Shown here piece after piece: positions 25,578 through 33,763 of a DNA stretch of 64,000 bases. The stretch covers positions 62,001 through 126,000 of the forward strand of contig NZ_FQZF01000008.1 of the NCBI RefSeq assembly GCF_900141905.1, written 5' to 3'. The first letter of the stretch is position 1; every line of letters starts with the position of its first letter. The notes beneath the pieces were generated by a model. It did not search any database. It worked only from the letters and a program-made list of their open reading frames with translations, and was not told the origin of the DNA. The stretch is from Muricoccus roseus (lineage in GTDB: Bacteria; Pseudomonadota; Alphaproteobacteria; Acetobacterales; Acetobacteraceae). Made by a program: the position numbers and the translations under genes.

Positions 25578-26864
25578 ATGACGACACCGCACCGCCTCGT
25601 TATCGTGGGCGCGGGCGCGGCGGGGCTCGATCTGTCCACCCGCCTCGCCCGCCAGCGCCTGCCCGGCCTGGCCATCACCCTGGTGGACCGGGCCGGATCG
25701 AGCATCTGGAAGCCCCGCCTGCACCAGGTGGCGGCGGGCACGCTGGATACGGCCCAGGAGGAGATCACCCTCCTGGCCCATGCCGCGCGGCACGGGATCG
25801 CCTATCGGCCCGGCACGCTGCGCGGGCTGGACCGTTCCGCGCAGCGCCTCACCCTCGGCACGGTGCAGGACGAGGAGGGGCGGGACGAGGTCACCGCCAC
25901 CCTGCCCTATGACAGCCTCGTCCTCGCCATCGGCAGCCGGGCGGATGATTTCGGCATCCCCGGCGTGCGCGAGCATGCCGAGTTCATCGACAGCCGCGAG
26001 CAGGCTGAAGCCTTCCGCACGAAGCTGCGCCGCGCGCTGATCCGCTGCCTGGACGACCCGGCCGAGCCGCAGCTCTCGATCGTGATCGTGGGGGGCGGCG
26101 CCACGGGCACGGAGCTGGCGGCGGAGCTGCACCAGGCGCTCGACCTCGTCTCGGGCTATGGCCTGCCCGGCCTGCGGCGGCGCCTGCGCGTCACTCTCGT
26201 GGAGGCGGCCCCGCGCATCCTGGCCGCCCTGCCGGAGAAGGTCTCCACCGCCACCACCGCCGTGCTGCGGAAACTGGGCGTGGAGGTGCTGACCGATGCC
26301 GCGGTGGAATCGGTGGATGCGGGCGGGGTCACGCTGCGCGGCGGGCGCCGGATCGAGGCCAGCCTGCGGGTCTGGGCCGCCGGCATCCGCGCCCCCGAGG
26401 TGACCGGCGCCCTGGACGGGCTGGAGACGGACCGGGCCGGCCGCATCCGGGTGGAGGAATCGATGGTCACGCGGTCGGATCCCCGGATCCTCGCGCTCGG
26501 CGACTGCGCCGCGCTGGTCCCCGCCGGGCAGGAGCGGCCGCTGCCGGCCACGGCCCAGGTGGCGCACCAGCAGGCCCGGCACCTGGCCCGCCACCTGCCG
26601 GCCTGGCGGGAGGGCACGCCCATTCCGCCCTTCCGCTACGTGCAGCGCGGCTCGCTCGTCTCGCTCGGCGATTACGACGCCTTCGGCAGCCTCGGGCGCC
26701 TGGGCATGCTGCGCGGCGCCTTTATCGAGGGCTGGCTGGCCCGGTTGAGCTACGCGCTGCTCTACCGGCAGTTCCAGGCCGTGGTGCATGGCGCGCGGGT
26801 GCCGTTGATCTGGGCGTCCGGCGCCCTGCGCGCCCTGGCGCGGCCCCGCGTGCGCATGGATTAG
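25578..26864 (+). CDS. Type II NADH dehydrogenase-like FAD oxidoreductase
   Basis: 428 residues of the NDH-2 family: transfers electrons from NADH to quinone through FAD without proton pumping. It has an FAD Rossmann motif at the N-terminus (IVGAGAAGLDLSTRLA), the central NAD motif IVGGGATGTELAAEL and LALGDCAAL before the C-terminal membrane-associating region (FIEGWLARLSYALLYRQ). A good ribosome site, GGAGACAGGA, precedes the ATG. It follows the TonB receptor by 59 bases with no terminator between, so a shared transcript is likely. A chemically different quinone-linked role is possible. Confidence 0.87.
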   Translation: MTTPHRLVIVGAGAAGLDLSTRLARQRLPGLAITLVDRAGSSIWKPRLHQVAAGTLDTAQEEITLLAHAARHGIAYRPGTLRGLDRSAQRLTLGTVQDEEGRDEVTATLPYDSLVLAIGSRADDFGIPGVREHAEFIDSREQAEAFRTKLRRALIRCLDDPAEPQLSIVIVGGGATGTELAAELHQALDLVSGYGLPGLRRRLRVTLVEAAPRILAALPEKVSTATTAVLRKLGVEVLTDAAVESVDAGGVTLRGGRRIEASLRVWAAGIRAPEVTGALDGLETDRAGRIRVEESMVTRSDPRILALGDCAALVPAGQERPLPATAQVAHQQARHLARHLPAWREGTPIPPFRYVQRGSLVSLGDYDAFGSLGRLGMLRGAFIEGWLARLSYALLYRQFQAVVHGARVPLIWASGALRALARPRVRMD

Positions 26865-26871
26865 GGCGGCG

Positions 26872-26890
26872 GAGGGGGACTGCCCCCCTC
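26872..26890. terminator. Hairpin between convergent ndh-like gene and pgi
   Basis: GAGGGGG and CCCCCTC arms around a 5-base loop lie in the 27 bases between two converging genes. There is no T run, so termination by this hairpin alone is uncertain. Confidence 0.45.
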
Positions 26891-26891
26891 G

Positions 26892-28502
26892 TCACCCCCC
26901 GCGAAGCCGGAGGATCTCCGCGATCAGCGCGGTGGTGGAGGGATCATGCGCGCCCGCCTTCGCCCCCGGGGCGAGTTCGGGCAGCAGCGCGCCGGCGAGC
27001 TGCTTGCCGAGTTCCACGCCCCATTGGTCGAAGGCGTTCACGCTCCACAACGCACCGAGGCAGAACACCTTGTGCTCATAGAGGGCCACGAGCTGGCCCA
27101 GAGTGTTCGCATCCAGATGGGGCAGGAGGAGCGTGGTGCTCGGCCGGTCGCCGGGAAAGAGGCGATGCGGCAGCAGCGCCTCGATCGCCTCCGGCGCCAT
27201 GCCCTTGGCCTCCATTTCCGCCCGCACCTCGGTCGCGTCCCGGCCGCGCAGAAGGGCCTCGGCCTGGGCGAGGCCATTGGCGAGGAGCTCGCGGTGGTTT
27301 TCCTCGAAGCCGTGGTCGGGTCTCGCCACCAGCACGATATCGGCCGGCACGGGCGTCGTGCCCTGGTGCAGCAACTGCATGAAGGAGTGCTGCGCGTTGG
27401 TGCCCGGCTCGCCGAACACCACCGGGCCGGTGGCGCGGGGCACGGGGAGGCCACCCAGCGTCACGCGCTTGCCGAGGGATTCCATCTCCACCTGCTGGAG
27501 ATGCGCGGGGAAGCGGGCCAGGCGCTCGTCATAGGGCAGCACGGCGCGGCTGCCATAGCCCAGCCCGTCCACATGCCAGACCTCGGCCAGGGCCATCAGC
27601 AGGGGCAGGTTCTCCGCCTCCGGCGCGGAGAGGAAATGCTCGTCCATCCGCCGGGCGCCGGCGAGCAGGGCCGCGAAGACGTCCCAGCCGCAGGCGAGGG
27701 CGATGGAGAGCCCGATGGCCGACCACATGGAGAACCGGCCGCCCACCCAATCCCGGAAGCCGAAGACCTGCTCCTCCGGCACGCCGAACTCCCGCGTGGC
27801 CTTCAGGTTGGTGGAAAGCGCGACGAGATGCGCGCCCGCCTCCGCTTCCCCCAGCGCGCCGCGCAGCCAGTCGCGCAGAAGGTGGGCGTTGGCCATGGTC
27901 TCGGCGGTGGTGAAGGTCTTGCTGGCCACCAGCACCAGGGTGCGTGCCGGGTCCAGCCCGTGGCGCATGGCCTCCCAGGCATGGCCATCGACATTGGAGA
28001 GGTAATGGGCCCGCATCGGCATGCCGTGCCGCCATAGGGCGCGGGCCGCCATCTGGGGGCCGAGATCGGAGCCGCCGATGCCGATATTCACCACATCCGT
28101 GAAGCGGCCCCTGGCATGGACGCGCGCGCAGAAGGCGCGCATGGCCTCCAGCGTCTCATGCACCTCGGCGGAGGCATCCTCCTGCCCCGTGCGGAAGGCA
28201 CCCCGCGGGCCGCGGAGGGCCATGTGCAGCACCGCGCGGCCCTCGGTGGCATTGATCGCCTCCCCCCGGGCCATGGCGTCGCGCGCGGCGAGCACGCCCT
28301 GGGCGCGGGCCAGCTCCAGCAGGGCCTCCAGCACCGTGTCGGAGAGGGAGGTCTTGGACAGGTCGACGAGGATGTCCCCGGCGCGGCGGGTGAAGCGGGC
28401 GGCGCGGGACGGGTCGGCCATCAGCGGGCGGATGGCCGAGGCGCCGGCTTCCCGCGCCAAACCCGTCACCCGCTCCCAGGCCGCCTCCGCCGAATGCGCC
28501 AT
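26892..28502 (-). CDS. pgi: Glucose-6-phosphate isomerase
   Basis: Interconverts glucose-6-phosphate and fructose-6-phosphate. 536 residues, near the usual 545-550. The hallmark blocks are present: VNIGIGGSDLGPQMAARAL, VASKTFTTAETMANA, GGRFSMWSAIGLSIA and the C-terminal ELGKQLA. A good ribosome site (AAAGGGG) lies about 6 bases before the ATG. Stands alone on the minus strand, divergent from the lrgA-like gene. Confidence 0.95.
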   Translation of the reverse strand: MAHSAEAAWERVTGLAREAGASAIRPLMADPSRAARFTRRAGDILVDLSKTSLSDTVLEALLELARAQGVLAARDAMARGEAINATEGRAVLHMALRGPRGAFRTGQEDASAEVHETLEAMRAFCARVHARGRFTDVVNIGIGGSDLGPQMAARALWRHGMPMRAHYLSNVDGHAWEAMRHGLDPARTLVLVASKTFTTAETMANAHLLRDWLRGALGEAEAGAHLVALSTNLKATREFGVPEEQVFGFRDWVGGRFSMWSAIGLSIALACGWDVFAALLAGARRMDEHFLSAPEAENLPLLMALAEVWHVDGLGYGSRAVLPYDERLARFPAHLQQVEMESLGKRVTLGGLPVPRATGPVVFGEPGTNAQHSFMQLLHQGTTPVPADIVLVARPDHGFEENHRELLANGLAQAEALLRGRDATEVRAEMEAKGMAPEAIEALLPHRLFPGDRPSTTLLLPHLDANTLGQLVALYEHKVFCLGALWSVNAFDQWGVELGKQLAGALLPELAPGAKAGAHDPSTTALIAEILRLRGG

Positions 28503-28634
28503 GCCGAACCCCTTTGCAGAATCGGGGCGGAGGTTACGGGCGCGGGCGCGGGGGCGGAAGGCAGGGGCCGATCACCTCTCCGCCGGGCATGACCGGTTCC
28601 GCAGATTGCGTCCCCCGGGCCGGCACGATCCTCG

Positions 28635-28640
28635 CTAAAC
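28635..28640 (+). promoter_or_regulatory. Candidate -10 element for the lrgA-like gene
   Basis: GCTAAACCCCGGCCC leads directly into the ATG at 28649, with CTAAAC ending 8 bases before it and no ribosome site. Nearly the same string precedes rnd (GCTAAACCCCCGCCCC then ATG). A -35 box at normal spacing is not evident. Confidence 0.35.
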
Positions 28641-28648
28641 CCCGGCCC

Positions 28649-29020
28649 ATGATTCCTGGCGCCGCCCTCATCCTCTTATGCCAGCTCCTGGGGGAGGCGC
28701 TGGTGCATGGCACCGGCTGGCCCCTGCCCGGCCCCGTGGTGGGCATGGTCTTCCTGCTGGTTCTCCTGCTGGGGAACGACCTGCTGGCCGACCCGGTCGA
28801 TACCCGGTTCGTCACCGGGCCCGCCGACGGGCTGCTGGTGAACCTCGCCTTCCTCTTCGTGCCGGCCGGGGTGGGGGTGGTGAACCGGCTGGACGTGCTG
28901 GCGGCGCATTGGCTGGGCCTGGCCGTCGCCCTCGTGGTCTCCACCCTCATCGGCCTGGCCGTGACCGTGCTGGTCTTCGTCGGCGTGGCCCGGCTGGGCC
29001 AGCGGGGAGAGGCGGCATGA
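28649..29020 (+). CDS. CidA/LrgA family membrane protein
   Basis: Small holin-like inner-membrane protein of 123 residues with four hydrophobic helices. The family pattern is clear: QLLGEALVHGTGWPLPGPVV, GMVFLLVLLL, LLVNLAFLFVPAGVGVV. CidA/LrgA proteins are linked to murein hydrolase control and to pyruvate/by-product export; the role in this group is not established. Its stop overlaps the start of the LrgB partner (ATGA). Confidence 0.87.
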   Translation: MIPGAALILLCQLLGEALVHGTGWPLPGPVVGMVFLLVLLLGNDLLADPVDTRFVTGPADGLLVNLAFLFVPAGVGVVNRLDVLAAHWLGLAVALVVSTLIGLAVTVLVFVGVARLGQRGEAA

Positions 29021-29736
29021 GCGACGCGGATTTCAGCCTCTGGGTCTATCTCTCCCGTACGCCGCTGCTCTGGCTGACGGTCACGCTGCTCTCCTACGTG
29101 GTGGCGGACCGGATCTCGGCCGCGCTGCGGCGCCACCCGCTGGCCAACCCCATGCTCATCGCCGTGGTGCTGACCGCCGGGGTGCTCTTCGCCACCGGCA
29201 CGCCCTACCGCACCTATTTCGAGGGCGCGCAGTTCGTCCATTTCCTCATCGGACCGGCCACCGTCGCCCTGGCGGTCCCGCTCTACCGCAACCGGCGGAC
29301 GGTGCTGCGCGCCATCCTGCCCATGGGGGCGGCGCTGCTGGCGGGGTCGCTGGCGGCGATGGGCTCCGCGCTGCTGATCGCCAAGGCGCTGGGCGTGCCG
29401 GGGCCGGTGCTGGCCTCGCTGGCGCCGAAATCGGTCACGGCCGGAATCGCCATGGGCATCGCCGAGGGGCTGGGGGGCGACCCCGCCCTGGCGGCGGTGC
29501 TGGTGATCCTCACCGGGGCCATCGGGGCGGTGACGGTCACGCCGCTGATGGAGGCGCTGCGGATGACGGACATGCGCGCCCGTGGCTTCGCGGCGGGGCT
29601 GGCGGCGCATGGGCTGGGCACGGCCCGGGCCTTCCATGTGAACCCGGTGGCCGGCACCTTCGCCGGGATCGCCATGGCGCTGAACGCGCTGCTGAGCGCC
29701 ATCCTGGCGCCGCTCGTGCTCCGGGCGCTGCTTTAG
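29017..29736 (+). CDS. LrgB/CidB family membrane protein
   Basis: Partner of the preceding LrgA-like protein: 239 residues, about seven to eight hydrophobic helices. Family blocks include HPLANPMLIAVVLTAGVLF, FLIGPATVALAVPLYRNR, LAPKSVTAGIAMGIAEGLGG and GLAAHGLGTARAF. The 4-base overlap indicates coupled translation. Together they form a two-component membrane unit, proposed in other bacteria to affect autolysis or small-metabolite flux. Confidence 0.88.
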   Translation: MSDADFSLWVYLSRTPLLWLTVTLLSYVVADRISAALRRHPLANPMLIAVVLTAGVLFATGTPYRTYFEGAQFVHFLIGPATVALAVPLYRNRRTVLRAILPMGAALLAGSLAAMGSALLIAKALGVPGPVLASLAPKSVTAGIAMGIAEGLGGDPALAAVLVILTGAIGAVTVTPLMEALRMTDMRARGFAAGLAAHGLGTARAFHVNPVAGTFAGIAMALNALLSAILAPLVLRALL

Positions 29737-29805
29737 GGCGCCACGTGAGCAGGGGGAGTGGACCGGGTGGCAGGCTCCGCGCGCCAGCAATGCACGACCC
29801 GGGAT

Positions 29806-29833
29806 TTGTGACGCGCGCGTTCCACGGCTAAAC
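29806..29833 (+). promoter_or_regulatory. Candidate rnd promoter (leaderless type)
   Basis: TTGTGA (29806-29811) and CTAAAC (29828-29833) are separated by 16 bases and the -10-like box ends 9 bases before the ATG at 29843. Transcription would start at or within a few bases of the start codon, matching the lack of a ribosome site. Confidence 0.45.
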
Positions 29834-29842
29834 CCCCGCCCC

Positions 29843-31051
29843 ATGTCCCGCCGCCCGGCCGTTGCCGATCCCGAGCCCGTCCTGATCACCACCACCGAGG
29901 AGCTGGTCCCGCTTTGCGAGCGGTTGCGCCAGGAGCCCTTCGTGACCGTGGACACCGAGTTCATGCGGGAGCGGACCTACTGGCCCGAGCTCTGCGTGGT
30001 GCAGCTCGGCGGCAGCCAGGACACGGCGGTGGTGGATGCGCTGGCCCCGGGGCTGGACCTATCCCCCCTGGGCGCCCTGCTGGCGGATGAGCAGGTGGTG
30101 AAGGTCTTCCACGCCTGCCGGCAGGATGTGGAGATCTTCCTCCTCCGCTTCGGCCAGACGCCGCAGCCCCTGTTCGACACGCAGATCGCGGCCATGGTGG
30201 CCGGCTTCGGCGACCAGGCGAGCTATGACAGCCTCGCCCGCGCCCTGGCCAATGCCCAGATCGACAAGGCCCATCGCTTCAGCGACTGGTCGGCCCGCCC
30301 CCTCTCCCCCGCCCAGATCGCCTATGCGGCGGCGGATGTAACGCATCTGCGCCGTATCTACGTGGCGCTGCGAGACCGGCTGGACCGGGAGGGGCGGCTG
30401 GACTGGGTGGCCGAGGAGATGGCGGCCCTGACCGAGCCCGCCACCTATGGCACCGACCCCGATACCGCCTGGGAGAAGCTGCGGCCCCGCACGAACAACC
30501 GCCGCTTCCTCGGCACGCTGCGCGCCATCGCGGCCTGGCGGGAGCGGGAGGCGCAGCGGGTGAACATCCCGCGCCAGCGCCTGCTGCGCGACGAATCCCT
30601 GCTGGAGGTGGCCGCCACCGCCCCCACCGAGCCCAGCGCCCTGGCCCGCGCCCGCGGCGTGACCGAGGGCTTCGCCCGGGGGAAGTCCGGCGCCTCCCTC
30701 ATCCAGGCCATCGAGGCGGCGAAGGCCCTGCCGGATTCCGAGCTGCCCGAGGCGCCGCGCGAGCGGGCCGGCCCTTCCCCCTCCCCGGCCCTCGTCGCCC
30801 TGCTGAAGGTGCTGCTGGCCGCCAAGGCCGAGGAGCACCAGGTGGCGCCCCGCCTGCTGGCGAGCTCGGACGAGATCGACCGGCTGGCGACCGACGCGCC
30901 GGGCGACCTGCCCGCGCTGCAGGGCTGGCGCCGCAAGGTGTTCGGGGCCGATGCCCTGGCGCTGCGCGACGGCGACCTGGCCCTGGGCGTGGAGGGCCGC
31001 CGCGTGCGGCTGATCCGCCCCGCCGCCGCGCCACAGGCCGCGGCGGGCTGA
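29843..31051 (+). CDS. rnd: Ribonuclease D
   Basis: 3'-to-5' exoribonuclease for tRNA and stable RNA trimming. 402 residues. The DEDDy nuclease domain shows VDTEFMRERTYWPELCVVQL (Asp37, Glu39), HACRQDVEIF (Asp95) and YAAADVTHL (Tyr161, Asp165). Around residues 215-295 an HRDC domain follows (AIAAWREREAQRVNIPRQRL, LLRDESLLEVAA). The C-terminal region is a second, weaker HRDC-like part. Monocistronic. Confidence 0.93.
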   Translation: MSRRPAVADPEPVLITTTEELVPLCERLRQEPFVTVDTEFMRERTYWPELCVVQLGGSQDTAVVDALAPGLDLSPLGALLADEQVVKVFHACRQDVEIFLLRFGQTPQPLFDTQIAAMVAGFGDQASYDSLARALANAQIDKAHRFSDWSARPLSPAQIAYAAADVTHLRRIYVALRDRLDREGRLDWVAEEMAALTEPATYGTDPDTAWEKLRPRTNNRRFLGTLRAIAAWREREAQRVNIPRQRLLRDESLLEVAATAPTEPSALARARGVTEGFARGKSGASLIQAIEAAKALPDSELPEAPRERAGPSPSPALVALLKVLLAAKAEEHQVAPRLLASSDEIDRLATDAPGDLPALQGWRRKVFGADALALRDGDLALGVEGRRVRLIRPAAAPQAAAG

Positions 31052-31093
31052 AGCAACCCTTGCAACCCCGGCCCTCCCCGTGGATTGAAGCCT

Positions 31094-31129
31094 CGGGCCG
31101 CACTGCCGCGCTTGCGCGGCGGCGGCCCG
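31094..31129. other. GC-rich nested hairpin between rnd and pmtA
   Basis: Outer arms CGGGCCGC and GCGGCCCG enclose inner arms GCCGCGC and GCGCGGC with a TT tip. It lies 43 bases after the rnd stop and 47 bases before pmtA. It may end rnd transcription although no T run follows. Confidence 0.45.
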
Positions 31130-31176
31130 TAGTCTAGCGCCCCTGATCGGCCCCTTCACTGGATCCTGAACGAAAC

Positions 31177-31875
31177 ATGTCGCGGACCTTGCCCGACCTG
31201 ACCGCCGATCCCGCACGGGACCACAAGCGCGCGGTGCTGGACGCGGGGGCGGTGCGGGACGCCTATCGCCGCTGGGCCGGGGTCTATGACGCGGTGTTCG
31301 GCGGCGTCTCCTCCTTCGGCCGCAAGCGCGCCGTGGCGGCGGTGAACCGCCTGCCCGGCACCCGCGTGCTGGAGGTGGGGGTGGGCACCGGCCTGGCCCT
31401 GCCCCGCTACCGCCGGGACAAGCGCGTGGTGGGCGTCGACCTTTCCCGCGAGATGCTGGAGAAGGCGCGCGAGCGCGTGGCGGCCGAGGGTCTGACCCAT
31501 GTCGAGGGGCTGGTGGAGATGGATGCCGAGCGGATGGCCTTCGCCGACGGCTCCTTCGACGTGGCGGTGGCCATGTTCACCGCCAGCGTGGTGCCCAATG
31601 CCCGGGCGCTCTTCGCCGAGATGTCGCGGGTGGTGCGCCCGGGCGGGCAGCTGCTCTTCGTGAACCATTTCGCCGCGCAGGATGGGCCGCGCTGGTGGGT
31701 GGAGCGCACCATGGCCCCCCTTTCGCGCGTGCTGGGCTGGCACCCGGATTTCGCCCTCTCGGACCTGCTGGACGGCGAGGCCGAGGTGGAGAGCCTGGAG
31801 GCCTGCCCGCCGGCCGGGTTGTTCACCCTCGTGCAGGTGCGCAACGCGAGGGCCGTCCAGGCTCTGGCCGCCTGA
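31177..31875 (+). CDS. pmtA: Phosphatidylethanolamine N-methyltransferase (PmtA type)
   Basis: SAM-dependent enzyme methylating phosphatidylethanolamine toward phosphatidylcholine, a membrane lipid common in alphaproteobacteria. 232 residues. The N-terminal RRWAGVYDAVFGG and the SAM motif LEVGVGTGLALPRY, then VVGVDLSREMLEKARER and VVRPGGQLLFVNHF, fit the Rhodobacter-type PmtA. It is soluble, without helices spanning the membrane. The related generic class I methyltransferases cannot be fully excluded. Confidence 0.82.
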   Translation: MSRTLPDLTADPARDHKRAVLDAGAVRDAYRRWAGVYDAVFGGVSSFGRKRAVAAVNRLPGTRVLEVGVGTGLALPRYRRDKRVVGVDLSREMLEKARERVAAEGLTHVEGLVEMDAERMAFADGSFDVAVAMFTASVVPNARALFAEMSRVVRPGGQLLFVNHFAAQDGPRWWVERTMAPLSRVLGWHPDFALSDLLDGEAEVESLEACPPAGLFTLVQVRNARAVQALAA

Positions 31876-32059
31876 ACTTCTGTGGCTGGCCGGTTACGAA
31901 GGCGCGTGCCCCTGGCCTCTGCCTTCCCAGGTCGTGCCACCCCGCGCCGGAAAGCGTGATCGGCCGCCCGGCCTTGGACCCTGACCCGTACCCTTGCGGA
32001 TCGACCTCGCAGGACGATCTGCGCGGGGTGGTTGCCTCTCGACGCCGCCGGACTGCCGA

Positions 32060-33721
32060 ATGAACGAAGACGCCGAACCGACACCCGGCGACCCGATCGA
32101 TGACGTGATGGACCAGTCCGACCCGAACAGCCGCCCGACGGTGCGCGGCGGTGCGGGCAGCGGCGTGACGGACACCCATTCGGACGTCTTCTTCGCCGCC
32201 GTCGAGATGACGCGGATGCCGATGATCGTCACGGACCCGAACAAGCCGGACAATCCGATTGCCTTCGCGAACCAGGCCTTCCTGCGGATGACGGGCTATG
32301 AGCGGTCGGAGATCGTGGGCCGCAACTGCCGCTTCCTGCAGGGCCCGGAGACGGACCGCGAAACGGTGGCCGAGGTGCGCCGCGCGGTCGAGAGCCGGCG
32401 CGAGATCGCGACCGAGATCCTGAACTATCGCCGGAACGGCTCCACCTTCTGGAACGCGCTCTTCATCTCGCCGGTGTTGAACCACGAGGGCGAGCTGATC
32501 TACTTCTTCGCCTCCCAGCTGGATGTCAGCCGCCGCCGCGACGCTGAGGAATCCCTGCGCCAGGCGCAGAAGATGGAAGCTCTGGGGCAACTCACCGGCG
32601 GCATCGCGCATGACTTCAACAACCTGCTGCAGGTGATGCGCGGCTATCTCGACCTGATCGACAGTGGCCTCTCCCGCCCCGAGCCGGACCGGGTGCGGCT
32701 TCAGCGCAGCCTCGGCGCCGCACGCGCCGCCGCCGACCGCGCGGCGACCCTGACGCAGCAGCTGCTCGCCTTCTCCCGCAAGCAGCGGCTGGAGGGGCGC
32801 ACGGTCAACCTCAACGCCCTGGCTGATGGCATGCGCGAGATGGCGGTCCGCACGCTGGGCGAAGGCGTAGCGCTGCATCTCGACCTCGAGCCGCGGCTCG
32901 GCCCCTGCCGCCTGGACACGACCCAGGCCGAGGTCGCTCTGCTGAACATCCTCATCAACGCGCGCGACGCGCTGGCCGGCCGTAGCGACGGCGTGGTCCG
33001 CATCGCCACCCGCTCCGTTACGGTGGAGCCGGGGGATCACGAGCTGGCCGGGCGCCTGGAGCCCGGGCGCTACGTCTCGATCTGCGTCAGCGACAATGGC
33101 AGCGGCATGCCGCCCGACATCCTGAACCGGGTGATGGAGCCCTTCTTCACCACCAAGGAGGAAGGGCGCGGCACCGGGCTCGGCCTGTCCATGGTCTATG
33201 GCTTCGCCCGCCAGTCCGGCGGCACGGCCCGGATCGAGAGCAGCCCGGGCGAGGGAACCACGGTCCATCTCTACTTCCCCCAGGCGGAGGACGAGGTGGC
33301 GCCGCGCCCCCACTCCCCCCGCGCCTCGGAGCGCCCGGGCACGGAGACGATCCTGGTGGTGGACGACCGGACGGAGGTGGCGGAGCTGGCCCGCGCCATC
33401 CTGGAGGAGTTCGGCTACACGGTGCATCTCGCGCATGACGGGCAGGAGGCGATGCGCATCATCGCCGGCGACCGCCCGCTCGACATGCTCTTCACCGACC
33501 TCATCATGCCCGGGGGGATGAACGGCGTAATGCTGGCGCGCGAGGCCCGCCGCCACCGCCCGCGCCTGAAGGTGCTGCTGACCACCGGCTATGCCGATGA
33601 TTCGCTCAACCGCGACGAGGTGGGCGGCACGGAGTTCGACCTGATCAACAAGCCCTATGGCCGCGCGGAACTCGCCCGCCGCGTGCGGATCGTGCTGGAC
33701 GGGCCGACCGGCGTGGGGTGA
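32060..33721 (+). CDS. LOV-domain hybrid sensor histidine kinase
   Basis: Predicted blue-light receptor kinase, 553 residues, cytosolic. The LOV/PAS domain (about 42-160) contains [14 protein letters not shown] with the flavin-adduct Cys90. A HisKA domain follows with His184 ([12 protein letters not shown]), then HATPase_c ([34 protein letters not shown]). The receiver domain (about 428-550) has the phospho-acceptor Asp480 (FTDLIMPGG) and the conserved NKPY lysine. The ATG at 32060 has no strong ribosome site; a longer in-frame start exists at 31994. No partner response regulator lies beside it. Confidence 0.9.
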   Translation: MNEDAEPTPGDPIDDVMDQSDPNSRPTVRGGAGSGVTDTHSDVFFAAVEMTRMPMIVTDPNKPDNPIAFANQAFLRMTGYERSEIVGRNCRFLQGPETDRETVAEVRRAVESRREIATEILNYRRNGSTFWNALFISPVLNHEGELIYFFASQLDVSRRRDAEESLRQAQKMEALGQLTGGIAHDFNNLLQVMRGYLDLIDSGLSRPEPDRVRLQRSLGAARAAADRAATLTQQLLAFSRKQRLEGRTVNLNALADGMREMAVRTLGEGVALHLDLEPRLGPCRLDTTQAEVALLNILINARDALAGRSDGVVRIATRSVTVEPGDHELAGRLEPGRYVSICVSDNGSGMPPDILNRVMEPFFTTKEEGRGTGLGLSMVYGFARQSGGTARIESSPGEGTTVHLYFPQAEDEVAPRPHSPRASERPGTETILVVDDRTEVAELARAILEEFGYTVHLAHDGQEAMRIIAGDRPLDMLFTDLIMPGGMNGVMLAREARRHRPRLKVLLTTGYADDSLNRDEVGGTEFDLINKPYGRAELARRVRIVLDGPTGVG

Positions 33722-33723
33722 GC

Positions 33724-33756
33724 CCCACCCGGCCTGGCCGCGCCAGGCCGGGTGGG
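33724..33756. terminator. Strong hairpin between convergent kinase and TctC-type genes
   Basis: A perfect 15-base-pair stem (CCCACCCGGCCTGGC with GCCAGGCCGGGTGGG) and a CGC loop start 3 bases after the kinase stop and end 7 bases before the stop of the convergent gene. It can serve both strands. No T run. Confidence 0.6.
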
Positions 33757-33763
33757 AGCCGCG

